A stretch of 64,000 nucleotides of DNA from positions 206,768 through 270,767 of the forward strand of contig NZ_JAKIKY010000006.1 in NCBI RefSeq assembly GCF_023349185.1. The letters run 5' to 3'. Shown here in pieces: positions 37,589-46,658 of this stretch (position 1 is its first letter; the number at the start of each line of letters is the position of its first letter). The translations under genes were made by a program, and so were the position numbers. The stretch is from Shewanella aquimarina. GTDB taxonomy: Bacteria; Pseudomonadota; Gammaproteobacteria; Enterobacterales; Shewanellaceae. The notes below the pieces were generated by a model that saw nothing but the letters and a program-made list of their open reading frames with translations, was not told where the DNA came from and ran no database searches.

Positions 37589-39094
37589 ATGACAACTCAA
37601 GTAAAACATTACATCGACGGTCAGTTTATTTTAGGTAGCGGCCAGCAACAGATCTCTGTCACCAACCCGGCGAACAACGAGGTGATTGCCACCATCAACG
37701 CCGCTACGGTAGAAGAAGTTGAAACCGCGATCGCCAGCGCCAAGCAAGCCTTTGCTGCCTGGAAAGAGGTGCCTGTGTCTGAGCGTGCGCGTGTGATGTT
37801 CCGCTACCAGCACCTGCTCAAGGCGCATCATGATGAGATCGCCACCATCCTGGCTCAGGAAACCGGTAAGACGTTCGAAGATGCCAAGGGCGATGTATGG
37901 CGCGGTATCGAGGTGGCCGAGCATGCCTGTAATATCGCCAGCCTGATCATGGGTGAAACTGTTGAAAACGTTGCCCGCAGCATAGATACCTATAGCTACA
38001 CTCAGCCCCTGGGTGTGTGCGCCGGTATTACCCCTTTTAACTTCCCTGCGATGATCCCGCTGTGGATGTTCCCGCTGGCTATCGCCTGTGGTAACACCTT
38101 CGTGCTTAAGCCGTCTGAGCAAGATCCTATGACACCGCAGCGTCTGGTTGAGCTGTTCGAAGAGGCTGGCGCGCCTAAGGGCGTACTGCAGCTGGTACAT
38201 GGCGACAAGACGGCCGTAGACGTGCTGCTGAGCCATCAGGATATCAAGGCGATCTCTTTCGTCGGCTCTGTGGGTGTGGGTCAGTACATCTATAAGACGG
38301 GTACCGACAACCTCAAGCGAGTACAGGCCTTCGCCGGTGCCAAGAATCACTGTGTCATCATGCCAGATGCCAACAAGCAGCAGGTGATCAACAACCTGGT
38401 AGGTGCCTCTGTGGGTGCGGCCGGTCAGCGCTGTATGGCGCTGTCGGTAGCGGTATTTGTCGGTGAAGCCAAGAAGTGGATCCCAGAGCTGCGTGATGCC
38501 ATCGCCAAGGTTAGACCCGGCGTGTGGGACGATAAAGATGCGGCCTATGGCCCGGTTATCAGCCCGGCGGCCAAGGAGCGCGTGCTCAAGCTAATCGCCC
38601 AAGGTAAGGAAGAGGGCGCCGAGTGTCTGCTGGACGGCAGCGACTTTACCGTCGAAGGCTACGAAAACGGCAACTGGGTTGGCCCAACCATGTTTACCAA
38701 TGTGACCACCGACATGAGCATCTACAAGGAAGAGATCTTCGGCCCTGTACTGTGCTGCATGGAAGCCGAGACGCTTGAGGAGGCTATCGAGGTCGTCAAT
38801 GCCAGCCCATACGGTAACGGCACCTCAATCTTTACCGCTTGCGGCGCCGCGGCCCGTAAGTACCAACACAACATCGAAGTGGGTCAGGTGGGGATCAACG
38901 TGCCTATTCCTGTGCCACTGCCTTTCTTCTCGTTCACCGGTTGGAAGGGCAGCTTCTACGGCGATCAACACGCCTACGGTAAGCAGGCGGTGCGTTTCTA
39001 TACAGAAACCAAGACGATCACCGCTCGTTGGTTCGAGACAGATATCGTCGAGGCGGAGCACCATGCGCCTAACATGACCATTGCCCTGAAATAA
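37589..39094 (+). CDS. mmsA: CoA-acylating methylmalonate-semialdehyde dehydrogenase
   Basis: Converts methylmalonate semialdehyde to propionyl-CoA in valine catabolism. It is an aldehyde-dehydrogenase fold of 501 residues. Catalytic Cys282 lies in [10 protein letters not shown], the signature that separates MmsA from ordinary ALDHs, together with [17 protein letters not shown]. The NAD region [10 protein letters not shown] is present. RBS AGGAAAG precedes the ATG. Second gene of the ivd operon; equals ivdB in the Shewanella scheme. Confidence 0.95.
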   Translation: MTTQVKHYIDGQFILGSGQQQISVTNPANNEVIATINAATVEEVETAIASAKQAFAAWKEVPVSERARVMFRYQHLLKAHHDEIATILAQETGKTFEDAKGDVWRGIEVAEHACNIASLIMGETVENVARSIDTYSYTQPLGVCAGITPFNFPAMIPLWMFPLAIACGNTFVLKPSEQDPMTPQRLVELFEEAGAPKGVLQLVHGDKTAVDVLLSHQDIKAISFVGSVGVGQYIYKTGTDNLKRVQAFAGAKNHCVIMPDANKQQVINNLVGASVGAAGQRCMALSVAVFVGEAKKWIPELRDAIAKVRPGVWDDKDAAYGPVISPAAKERVLKLIAQGKEEGAECLLDGSDFTVEGYENGNWVGPTMFTNVTTDMSIYKEEIFGPVLCCMEAETLEEAIEVVNASPYGNGTSIFTACGAAARKYQHNIEVGQVGINVPIPVPLPFFSFTGWKGSFYGDQHAYGKQAVRFYTETKTITARWFETDIVEAEHHAPNMTIALK

Positions 39095-39235
39095 GGGATA
39101 GCAAGAGACCTTGCAAGGTAAAAGCGATAAGGCCGGGGCCGAATCGCTTTTATCATTACTAGCCTACAACAAGTTAACGCGCCGCCATAAATAAGCCGAC
39201 TAAGGCAAATACAAAGGCGCGAAAGGAGAGATCAG

Positions 39236-40393
39236 ATGGATTTTAATCTGAATGACGACCAACGTCAGTTTGCCGAACTGGCTACCCAATTTGCCCAGGA
39301 AGAGCTGGCACCCTTTGCCGCCAAGTGGGACGAAGAACATCATTTTCCCAAAGACGTGATTCAAAAAGCCGGTGAGCTGGGCTTCTGCTCACTCTACTCG
39401 CCCGAGTCGGAAGGGGGCATGGGCCTGTCGCGTCTGGACTCTTCCATTATTTTCGAGCAGCTCGCCATGGGCTGTACCGCCACCACCGCCATGTTGACCA
39501 TTCACAACATGGCCACCTGGATGGTGACCAGCTTCGGTTCTCAGACACTGCGCGATGAGTGGTCTGAGGCGCTGACCACAGGTAACAAACTGGCCTCATA
39601 CTGCTTGACCGAGGCGGGTGCGGGCAGCGATGCGGCATCACTCAAGACCAAGGCGGTACGCGAAGGCGACGAGTATGTGATCTCAGGCGCCAAGATGTTT
39701 ATCTCTGGGGCAGGCTCTACCGAGCTATTAGTCGTCATGTGCCGCACAGGCGACGCTGGCCCTAAGGGGATCTCGGCGATTGCTATTCCAGCCGATGCCG
39801 AGGGCATCAGCTACGGCAAGGCGGAAGACAAGATGGGCTGGAACGCCCAGCCGACTCGCGAGATCACCTTCGACAAGGTGCGCGTGCCTGTGACTAACCT
39901 TCTGGGTGAAGAGGGCCAGGGCTTTACCTTCGCCATGAAGGGGCTCGACGGTGGTCGTATCAACATCGCGACCTGCTCGGTCGGTACCGCCCAGGCGGCG
40001 CTGGAGCGTGCCCAGCAATATATGAACGAGCGTCAGCAGTTTGGTAAGCCGATTGCCGCCTTCCAGGCGCTGCAATTTAAGCTGGCCGATATGGCAACCG
40101 AGCTGGTAGCCGCCCGTCAGATGGTACGTCTGGCCGCCTTCAAACTCGACTCTGGTGATCCAGAGGCGACCGCCTACTGCGCCATGGCTAAACGCTTTGC
40201 CACCGACGTGGGCTTCAAGGTGTGTGACAGCGCGCTGCAGCTACACGGTGGCTATGGCTATATCCGCGAATACCCGCTGGAGCGTCACTTCCGCGACGTG
40301 CGCGTCCACCAGATCCTAGAGGGCACCAATGAGATCATGCGTCTCATCATCGCCCGCCGTCTACTCGACGAAAACGCCAGCCCAATCTTATAG
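39236..40393 (+). CDS. ivdC: Acyl-CoA dehydrogenase (isobutyryl/2-methylbutyryl-type)
   Basis: FAD enzyme that introduces the alpha,beta double bond in branched acyl-CoA. At 385 residues it has normal length. Family signatures: CLTEAGAGSDAASLKT, MGWNAQPTREITFDKVRVP, and the C-terminal LHGGYGYIREYPLERHFRDVRVHQILEGTNEIMR with the catalytic Glu in this region. The operon position between mmsA and an enoyl-CoA hydratase supports isobutyryl-CoA or 2-methylbutyryl-CoA as substrate. AAAGGAGAG RBS. Confidence 0.93.
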   Translation: MDFNLNDDQRQFAELATQFAQEELAPFAAKWDEEHHFPKDVIQKAGELGFCSLYSPESEGGMGLSRLDSSIIFEQLAMGCTATTAMLTIHNMATWMVTSFGSQTLRDEWSEALTTGNKLASYCLTEAGAGSDAASLKTKAVREGDEYVISGAKMFISGAGSTELLVVMCRTGDAGPKGISAIAIPADAEGISYGKAEDKMGWNAQPTREITFDKVRVPVTNLLGEEGQGFTFAMKGLDGGRINIATCSVGTAQAALERAQQYMNERQQFGKPIAAFQALQFKLADMATELVAARQMVRLAAFKLDSGDPEATAYCAMAKRFATDVGFKVCDSALQLHGGYGYIREYPLERHFRDVRVHQILEGTNEIMRLIIARRLLDENASPIL

Positions 40394-40408
40394 TCAGGGA
40401 GAACAAAG

Positions 40409-41182
40409 ATGACAGCGATAGTTGAACAGATCATCGGCCATACCGCCGTACTGACCATGAACAACCCACCGGCCAATACTTGGACGGCCGATAGCCTGGC
40501 GCTACTCAAGCAGAAGGTGACCGAGCTTAACGCCAACAAGGAGATCTATGCCCTGGTGCTGACCGGGGAAGGCGAGAAGTTTTTCAGCGCCGGTGCCGAT
40601 CTCAAGCTGTTTGCCGACGGTGACAAGGGTAACGCGGCCACCATAGCAAAACACTTTGGTGAGGCCTTCGAGGCGCTGAGCGCATTTCGCGGCGTCTCTA
40701 TCGCGGCTATCAATGGTTACGCCATGGGCGGCGGCCTGGAAGTCGCGCTGGCCTGTGATATCCGCATCGCCGAGGCGCTGGCCGTGATGGCACTGCCTGA
40801 AGCCACTGTTGGCCTGCTGCCTTGTGCCGGTGGCACCCAAAACCTCACCGCCATGGTAGGTGAGGGCTGGGCCAAGCGCATGATCTTGTGCGGCGAGCGG
40901 GTGAACGCCGACAAGGCGCTCAGCATAGGGCTTATCGAAGAGGTGGTCGAAAAGGGTCAAGCCTTAGATGCCGCCATGGCGCTGGCCGAGAAGGTGGCTA
41001 ATCAGAGCCCAAGCAGCGTGACAGTATGTAAGCAGCTGATCCAATCTGGCCGCGCCATGCCGCGCACCCAGGCTTTGCCGCTGGAGCGTGAGCTGTTTGT
41101 CGGTCTGTTCGACACAGAAGATCAAGCCGAAGGGGTTAACGCCTTCCTGGAGAAGCGCAAAGCAAACTGGAAGAATCGCTAA
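40409..41182 (+). CDS. ivdD: Enoyl-CoA hydratase
   Basis: Crotonase-fold hydratase of 257 residues. Oxyanion-hole residues are in FFSAGADLKLF and GYAMGGGLEVALACDIRIAE. The two catalytic Glu are expected in LPEATVGLLPCAGGTQNL. It probably hydrates methacrylyl-CoA and tiglyl-CoA. It starts 15 bases after ivdC and overlaps the next start by one base, so it is translationally linked to ivdE. Confidence 0.92.
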   Translation: MTAIVEQIIGHTAVLTMNNPPANTWTADSLALLKQKVTELNANKEIYALVLTGEGEKFFSAGADLKLFADGDKGNAATIAKHFGEAFEALSAFRGVSIAAINGYAMGGGLEVALACDIRIAEALAVMALPEATVGLLPCAGGTQNLTAMVGEGWAKRMILCGERVNADKALSIGLIEEVVEKGQALDAAMALAEKVANQSPSSVTVCKQLIQSGRAMPRTQALPLERELFVGLFDTEDQAEGVNAFLEKRKANWKNR

Positions 41183-42312
41183 TGACTGAACAGACAAATT
41201 GTGTGGTCTTTCAGACCTTAGGGACCTTATCGGGTAAGCTGGTGGGCGTTGCGACCCTCAACATGGAGAAGGCGCTCAACGCCCTCAACATGGATATGGT
41301 GCGCGCGCTGACTAGTCAGTTGACCGCCTGGGCCGACGATGACGCCATCGCCATGGTGGTGCTGGACGGTGCGGGTGAGAAGGCCTTCTGCGCCGGTGGC
41401 GACGTGCGCGCCCTCTATCAGGCCGCCCGTGAGCTGCCGGGCGAGATCCCAGAGGTGACCCAGGACTTCTTTACCCGAGAATATTTTCTCGATCATCTGC
41501 TGCATACCTTCGACAAGCCAGTGCTTGTGTGGGGTGATGGTATCGTCATGGGTGGCGGTCTGGGCCTGATGGCCGGTGCCAGCCACCGCGTGGTGACCGA
41601 GCGTTCTCGCATCGCCATGCCAGAGGTGACTATCGGCCTCTATCCCGACGTGGGCGGCAGCTATTTCCTCAACCGTATGCCGGGTCATATGGGACGTTTC
41701 TTGGGCATGACCGCCTACAACATGGATGGCGCCGACGCCTTCTATGTTGGCCTGGGTAATCACTACCTGAATTCAAGTGACAAGCAGCCGCTGTTCGATG
41801 CGCTTTCAAGCATCGACTGGGAAAGCGATGTCTGCGCCAACCACGGCAAGCTAAACGCCCTGCTTGAGGCGATGTCGAGCCGCTGCGCCCAGCCAATGGG
41901 CGAGAGTATCCTCGAGCAGCATCAAGCCGAGATCGATGCCCTGATGGACGGTGAACTCAATGAGATAATGACCAGAGTGAAGGCGGTAGAAGATGCCGAG
42001 CCTTGGCTGGCGCGCGCCCTCAGCACTATGCTGGCCGGCAGCCCGCTGAGTCTGCACCTGGTGTATCAGCAGTCGCTGCTGGGGACTGAGCTGAGTCTGA
42101 GCCAGGTGTTCCAACTGGAGTTGGGACTGAGCTGTAACTGCTGCGCTATCGGCGATTTTGCCGAAGGGGTTAGAGCGCTGCTTATCGACAAAGACCGTCA
42201 GCCAAACTGGTTATATGAGACCGTCGAGGCGGTGCCTCAAGAGATGGTCAAGTCACTGATGACCTCGCCATGGGATCCGCAAAACGATCCACTGCGCACC
42301 TTAGGCCAATAA
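41182..42312 (+). CDS. ivdE: 3-hydroxyisobutyryl-CoA hydrolase
   Basis: A longer crotonase family member (376 residues) that frees 3-hydroxyisobutyrate from CoA in the valine path. Typical stretches: NMEKALNALNMDMV, EKAFCAGGDVRALYQA, GIVMGGGLGLMAGASHRV, MPEVTIGLYPDVGGSYFLNRMPG. The extra C-terminal part (LSTMLAGSPLSLHLVYQQ ... FAEGVRALLIDKDRQPNW) separates it from simple hydratases. Located between the hydratase and mmsB, exactly where its substrate and product call for it. Confidence 0.93.
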   Translation: MTEQTNCVVFQTLGTLSGKLVGVATLNMEKALNALNMDMVRALTSQLTAWADDDAIAMVVLDGAGEKAFCAGGDVRALYQAARELPGEIPEVTQDFFTREYFLDHLLHTFDKPVLVWGDGIVMGGGLGLMAGASHRVVTERSRIAMPEVTIGLYPDVGGSYFLNRMPGHMGRFLGMTAYNMDGADAFYVGLGNHYLNSSDKQPLFDALSSIDWESDVCANHGKLNALLEAMSSRCAQPMGESILEQHQAEIDALMDGELNEIMTRVKAVEDAEPWLARALSTMLAGSPLSLHLVYQQSLLGTELSLSQVFQLELGLSCNCCAIGDFAEGVRALLIDKDRQPNWLYETVEAVPQEMVKSLMTSPWDPQNDPLRTLGQ

Positions 42313-42347
42313 TTTTTCAGGTAAAGCCTGAGGAAAAGGAGCAAAAC

Positions 42348-43247
42348 ATGAATACAGTTGCATTTATCGGATTAGGTAACATGGGTGGCCCTATGGCGGT
42401 CAACCTGGTGAAGGCTGGCTATACGGTCAAGGCCTTCGATCTCTCTCAGGCGGCCCTGAACCATGTGGTCGAGCAGGGCGCCATGCAGGCACCCAGCGCC
42501 TGCGCCGCGGCGGCTGCGGCCGATGTGGTGATCACCATGTTGCCTGCGGGTAAGCATGTGCGCAGTCTTTATCTGGGAGATGAGCAGAATAAGGGGATCA
42601 TCGATGTAGTGGCCGATGGCACCTTGCTTATCGATTGTTCTACCATAGACGCCGAGAGTGCGCGTTTCGTCGCCGAGCAGGCCAAGGCCAAGGGACTCGA
42701 ATTTATCGATGCGCCGGTATCGGGCGGCACTGCAGGTGCGGCGGCCGGCACCCTGACCTTTATCTGCGGCGGCAGCGATGCCGCCTTCGAGCAGGCTCAG
42801 GGCGTACTTAATGTGATGGGCGCCAATATCTTCCATGCCGGCGGCCCGGGTGCCGGTCAGGTGGCCAAGATCTGTAACAATATGCTGCTGTCTGTGCTCA
42901 TGGTTGGCACCAGCGAGTCAATCCAGATGGGGATAGACCATGGACTGGACCCTAAGGTGCTTTCTGAGATCATGAAGGTCAGTAGTGGTGGTAATTGGAC
43001 GCTAGATAAATATAATCCTTGTCCAGATGTGATGGAAAACGTGCCATCATCAAATGGTTACCAGGGTGGATTCATGGTTGATCTCATGGTGAAAGACTTA
43101 GGTCTGTCCCAGGAGGCGGCCCTGCTCTCTAATTCGAGCACCCCAATGGGCGCCTTGGCCCGTAGCCTGTACGTGAATCATGCCCGTCAGGGAAATGGTA
43201 AGCGTGATTTCTCCAGTATTTTTGAGCAGTTTAATAAAAAAGGGTAA
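42348..43247 (+). CDS. mmsB: 3-hydroxyisobutyrate dehydrogenase
   Basis: NAD-dependent beta-hydroxyacid dehydrogenase oxidising 3-hydroxyisobutyrate to methylmalonate semialdehyde, the substrate of MmsA. The Rossmann start is FIGLGNMGGPMAVNLVKAGY. The substrate loop is DAPVSGGTAGAAAGTL. The catalytic Lys is in GQVAKICNNMLL. The ATG at 42348 follows AAAAGGAGC and gives 299 residues; upstream in-frame codons overlap ivdE and are not used. Equals ivdF in the Shewanella scheme. Confidence 0.95.
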   Translation: MNTVAFIGLGNMGGPMAVNLVKAGYTVKAFDLSQAALNHVVEQGAMQAPSACAAAAAADVVITMLPAGKHVRSLYLGDEQNKGIIDVVADGTLLIDCSTIDAESARFVAEQAKAKGLEFIDAPVSGGTAGAAAGTLTFICGGSDAAFEQAQGVLNVMGANIFHAGGPGAGQVAKICNNMLLSVLMVGTSESIQMGIDHGLDPKVLSEIMKVSSGGNWTLDKYNPCPDVMENVPSSNGYQGGFMVDLMVKDLGLSQEAALLSNSSTPMGALARSLYVNHARQGNGKRDFSSIFEQFNKKG

Positions 43248-43251
43248 GTTG

Positions 43252-44010
43252 ATGGATTTAAAAGATAAGGTTGTAGTCATCACAGGTGGTGCCGGTGGTT
43301 TAGGTTTTGCGATGGCACAAGAACTTGCCGCTGCGGGTGCCAAGTTGGCGCTTATCGATGTGGATCAGGAGAAGTTAGAGCGTGCCTGTGCCGATATCGG
43401 CGATACCACCGAGGTACAAGGCTACGCCTTCGATATCACAGATGAAGAAGATGTGGTAGCGGGTTTCGGTTACATCCTCGAAGATTTCGGCCAGGTCAAC
43501 GTGCTGGTTAACAACGCGGGTATCCTGCTCGATGGCATGTTGGTGAAGGCCAAAGAGGGTGAGGTAACAGATCGCATGTCGCTGGCGCAGTTCCAGGCGG
43601 TGATCAATGTTAACCTGACGGGCTCATTCCTCTGTGGTCGTGAAGCGGCGGCGGCCATGATCACCTCGAAGCAGCAAGGTGTGATCGTCAACATCTCTAG
43701 CCTGGCGAAGGCGGGCAATATTGGCCAGACCAACTACGCGGCCTCTAAGGCTGGCGTTGCTGCCATGTCTGTGGGTTGGGCGAAGGAGCTGGCGCGCTAC
43801 AACATTCGTAGTGCCGCCGTTGCGCCGGGTGTGATCGAGACAGAGATGACGGCGGCCATGAAGCCAGAGGCGCTAGAGCGTCTAGAGAAGATGGTACCGG
43901 TTGGACGTCTGGGCCAGGCAAGCGAAATCGCCTCTACCGTTAAGTTCATCATCGAAAACGACTATGTCAACGGTCGTGTGTTCGAGATCGACGGCGGTAT
44001 CCGCATCTAA
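43252..44010 (+). CDS. ivdG: Short-chain dehydrogenase (2-methyl-3-hydroxybutyryl-CoA dehydrogenase type)
   Basis: A 252-residue SDR. The NAD motif is TGGAGGLGFAMA, followed by LVNNAGI and the catalytic YAASK (Tyr-x-x-x-Lys) preceded by a Ser in NISSLAK. In the operon context it should oxidise 2-methyl-3-hydroxybutyryl-CoA, whose product is the substrate of the thiolase at the start of the operon. The ATG at 43252 is four bases past the mmsB stop. The operon ends with a terminator 20 bases later. Confidence 0.9.
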   Translation: MDLKDKVVVITGGAGGLGFAMAQELAAAGAKLALIDVDQEKLERACADIGDTTEVQGYAFDITDEEDVVAGFGYILEDFGQVNVLVNNAGILLDGMLVKAKEGEVTDRMSLAQFQAVINVNLTGSFLCGREAAAAMITSKQQGVIVNISSLAKAGNIGQTNYAASKAGVAAMSVGWAKELARYNIRSAAVAPGVIETEMTAAMKPEALERLEKMVPVGRLGQASEIASTVKFIIENDYVNGRVFEIDGGIRI

Positions 44011-44030
44011 TCGCTGGCTTATCCCAGTGT

Positions 44031-44056
44031 AAAACGGGCCCAGTGCCCGTTTTTTT
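44031..44056 (+). terminator. Terminator of the ivd operon
   Basis: Stem AAAACGGGC / GCCCGTTTT with a 5-base loop and a run of seven T. Confidence 0.93.
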
Positions 44057-44131
44057 ATTGCGGCCCCTATCCTTAATCATTGTGCGAAATTGCAATGTGC
44101 GAAGGTGCGCCACTTGATGTAATCTAACCTT

Positions 44132-44389
44132 ATGAGTAAGAAAAGAAAGATGATATGGTTTGAACAAGCAACCAAGACGCTGATGTTGATTGTGGGTGTC
44201 CTTGGGGGGGTGGTGATCTACGCGGGCTTCTTCTTTCTGCTGGTTACTCAGTCTTCGGCCAGTTTCTTACCCTGGTATATTCTGATCTCCCCCTGGCTGT
44301 GCATCTACTTTGGCCTGAGCGCAGAGAAGCAGAGGCTCACGCTTCTGTGGTTGCGACGTAAGTTATTCTTTTGGCGTAAATTCAAGTGA
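44132..44389 (+). CDS. Small inner-membrane protein, 85 aa
   Basis: Not recognised. It has two predicted membrane helices (about residues 15-38 and 44-62) between a Lys/Arg-rich N-terminus and a strongly basic C-terminus (RRKLFFWRKFK). The positive ends suggest both termini are cytoplasmic. It ends nine bases before the S9 peptidase gene, itself membrane-anchored, so the two are likely cotranscribed. A function as partner of that peptidase is inference only. Confidence 0.6.
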   Translation: MSKKRKMIWFEQATKTLMLIVGVLGGVVIYAGFFFLLVTQSSASFLPWYILISPWLCIYFGLSAEKQRLTLLWLRRKLFFWRKFK

Positions 44390-44398
44390 ACTAAGTTT

Positions 44399-46444
44399 AT
44401 GACGCGGCGGTTCAAAAACCTGATTCTGGTAATGGTGGCCGTGGCCGTCATGCTTGCTATGCATCTTTTTCGGGGGGAGACTCCCGAGCTGCCTCGTGAT
44501 AAACGTAGCGGCCGGCTGATCGCCGACTACGGCAGCTGGCATTCAGTGCTCTCGGCCAAACTGGTCTACGCCCCCTCAGACAGCTTTGGCGTGCTGAGAC
44601 CCATAGAGGGCGGCCTCTATTTCACCCAGACCGACGCCAGTCACGGCGGTAAGGTGGGGGTCAATAAGCTTACCCCAGAGGGTGAAGTGACACGCATCAT
44701 CAATCCCGAATTCGATGTGAAAAGCCGAGTGCATGAGTATGGTGGCGCGCCTATGCTGGCCATCGGCAGCACATTGTTTGCGGTGAAACGCGACGATCAG
44801 CGCCTATACCGTATCGCCCCCAATCAGGCGCCTGTGGTCTTAACCCCTATTAATACTCGCCACGCCGATTGTGTCTCTTACCCTAAGGGCTCACGGATTA
44901 TCTGTGTGCGCGAAGATCACCGCAAGACGGGCGCGCCCACCGCCAGCATAGTGGCCTTAAACCTCAACTTTGAAAATGAAGGCGAGACACTGGTCAGCGG
45001 CAGCGACTTTTACGCCGCGCCGCGGGTCTCACCGGATAATCGTCAGCTGGCCTGGATCAGCTGGCAGCAGCCCAACATGCCCTGGGACAATACCGAGCTT
45101 TGGGTGGCCGCTCTCGACCCCAAGGGCGGCATCACGCAACCGAGACGACTGCTTAGCAATTTGCAAGGTGCGATCACTCAGCCTGTTTACAGCCCAAGTG
45201 GCGAGCTCTTTGTGGTGGCCGATTTCAATAACTGGTGGAACCTCTATCGGGTAACGCCCGAGGGCAAGGCCGAAGCTGTGCTCGAGCTGGCGGGGGAGTT
45301 TGCCAAGCCAGATTGGCAGCTGGGTAATCACAGCTATGCATTTGAGACAGAGGATCAACTGATCGTCAGTGTGCAGCATGAAGGTAAGACTGATTTGCTG
45401 CGCTTCTATATGAAACTTGGGGTCACAGAGTCGATCGCCGCCGAGTTTGCCGAGGTGAAACAGCTGGTCAAGGGGCCGGACGGCATCTATTTCATCGGCA
45501 GTAAGACAACGCCGGAGAAGGGGATCTATCGCATTCGCGGCCGGGGCGTCGAGCTGGTGTATGCGCCTAAGGTCACGGCGCTGGATCCTCGCTATATCTC
45601 CCGCGCCGAGCCGATTCAGTTTATCTCCGATATCAGTGGACTGCCCGTCTATGGCTATTTTTATGGTCCCATGAATCCAGAGTATATTGCGCCAAACGAC
45701 CAGCGTCCGCCCTTGATCGTCATGCTGCACGGTGGCCCGACCTGGCAGGCCAGCCTGAGTTTTCGCCGTGACATTCAATTTTGGACCAGTCGTGGCTTTG
45801 CCGTGCTGGATGTCAATTATCGCGGCAGCTCGGGTTTTGGCCGGGCCTATCGTCAGAGTCTCTATGGTTTGTGGGGCCGGGCGGAGGTGGAAGATGCCAT
45901 CGAGGCGGCCGAATATCTGACCGACAGGGGCTGGGTCGATGCGGATAAGGTGGCCATTCGTGGCATGAGCGCCGGCGGTTTCAGCGTGCTGTCGGCGCTG
46001 GCCTTCTATCAGACCTTTAAGGCCGGCGTAGTCTATTCGGGGATCAGCGATCTCGAGGCGCTGGAGAGAGAAACCCATAAGTTTGAGCAGGGTTACCTGC
46101 ATCATCTGGTGGGCGAGCTAACGCCCAACTCTCCTCTGTATCGCCAGCGCTCGCCCCTATATCATCTGGACGACCTCAAGGCGCCGCTGCTACTGGTGCA
46201 GGGCGCGAAAGACCCTATCGTGCCGGCGAGTCAGTCAGAGGCAATCTACACCTCCCTCAAGGGGCGCGGCGTGCCTGTGGCCTATCTGGAGTTTGACGAT
46301 GAGGGCCATGGGGTGAAGAAACCCCTGAATCGTATCGCCGCGCTCAACGCAGAATTATCGTTCTACAGTCAGGTGTTTGGCTTTATGCCTGCCGATGAAC
46401 AGACCCGATTAGCTATAGACAACGCATCTGCCCTAGCGCAATAA
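44399..46444 (+). CDS. S9 (prolyl oligopeptidase family) serine peptidase with N-terminal membrane anchor
   Basis: A 681-residue peptidase. An N-terminal hydrophobic segment (about 7-24) anchors or exports it. Residues about 50-400 are a beta-propeller (repeated WxxD/N blades). The alpha/beta hydrolase domain follows with LIVMLHGGPTWQ, then Ser524 in GMSAGG, Asp605 in GAKDPIVP and His637 in DEGHGV, a complete catalytic triad of the S9C acylaminoacyl-peptidase-like type. The small membrane protein gene lies just upstream. Likely acts on short peptides at the cell envelope. Confidence 0.88.
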   Translation: MTRRFKNLILVMVAVAVMLAMHLFRGETPELPRDKRSGRLIADYGSWHSVLSAKLVYAPSDSFGVLRPIEGGLYFTQTDASHGGKVGVNKLTPEGEVTRIINPEFDVKSRVHEYGGAPMLAIGSTLFAVKRDDQRLYRIAPNQAPVVLTPINTRHADCVSYPKGSRIICVREDHRKTGAPTASIVALNLNFENEGETLVSGSDFYAAPRVSPDNRQLAWISWQQPNMPWDNTELWVAALDPKGGITQPRRLLSNLQGAITQPVYSPSGELFVVADFNNWWNLYRVTPEGKAEAVLELAGEFAKPDWQLGNHSYAFETEDQLIVSVQHEGKTDLLRFYMKLGVTESIAAEFAEVKQLVKGPDGIYFIGSKTTPEKGIYRIRGRGVELVYAPKVTALDPRYISRAEPIQFISDISGLPVYGYFYGPMNPEYIAPNDQRPPLIVMLHGGPTWQASLSFRRDIQFWTSRGFAVLDVNYRGSSGFGRAYRQSLYGLWGRAEVEDAIEAAEYLTDRGWVDADKVAIRGMSAGGFSVLSALAFYQTFKAGVVYSGISDLEALERETHKFEQGYLHHLVGELTPNSPLYRQRSPLYHLDDLKAPLLLVQGAKDPIVPASQSEAIYTSLKGRGVPVAYLEFDDEGHGVKKPLNRIAALNAELSFYSQVFGFMPADEQTRLAIDNASALAQ

Positions 46445-46658
46445 GAGCACCGCCGTTTTCACCCATGTTAGCGGCGGAAAATCGCCCGCTTAAGTTGATA
46501 AAATGCCCCAAAGTGGCTATAGTAGCGCGCTTTAAAATATCCCTTTAGCGCAGTTTTTCATCAGCTTGTCATCGGCAGCCGATAGGGTGTTTGTTGAGGC
46601 TGGGTACTAGACTCAAACAGGCGTCACTTCGCTTAACTACTATTTTCGGAATTTCACA
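46445..46658 (+). promoter_or_regulatory. Promoter of ybiT
   Basis: TTGATA (46495-46500), exactly 17 bases, TATAGT (46518-46523). This is a near-consensus sigma-70 promoter leaving a leader of about 130 bases. A 6-bp CCGCCG/CGGCGG hairpin (46450-46477) precedes it and may help end the S9 gene transcript. Confidence 0.65.

Noticed and set aside
37631..38350. Minus-strand ORF of 239 codons within mmsA
   Set aside because: Antisense to a clear aldehyde dehydrogenase; no recognisable domain.
45029..46105. Long minus-strand ORF (358 codons) opposite the S9 peptidase
   Set aside because: It is antisense to a well-supported gene with catalytic triad, has His/Gln-rich composition typical of shadow frames, and no RBS or domain.
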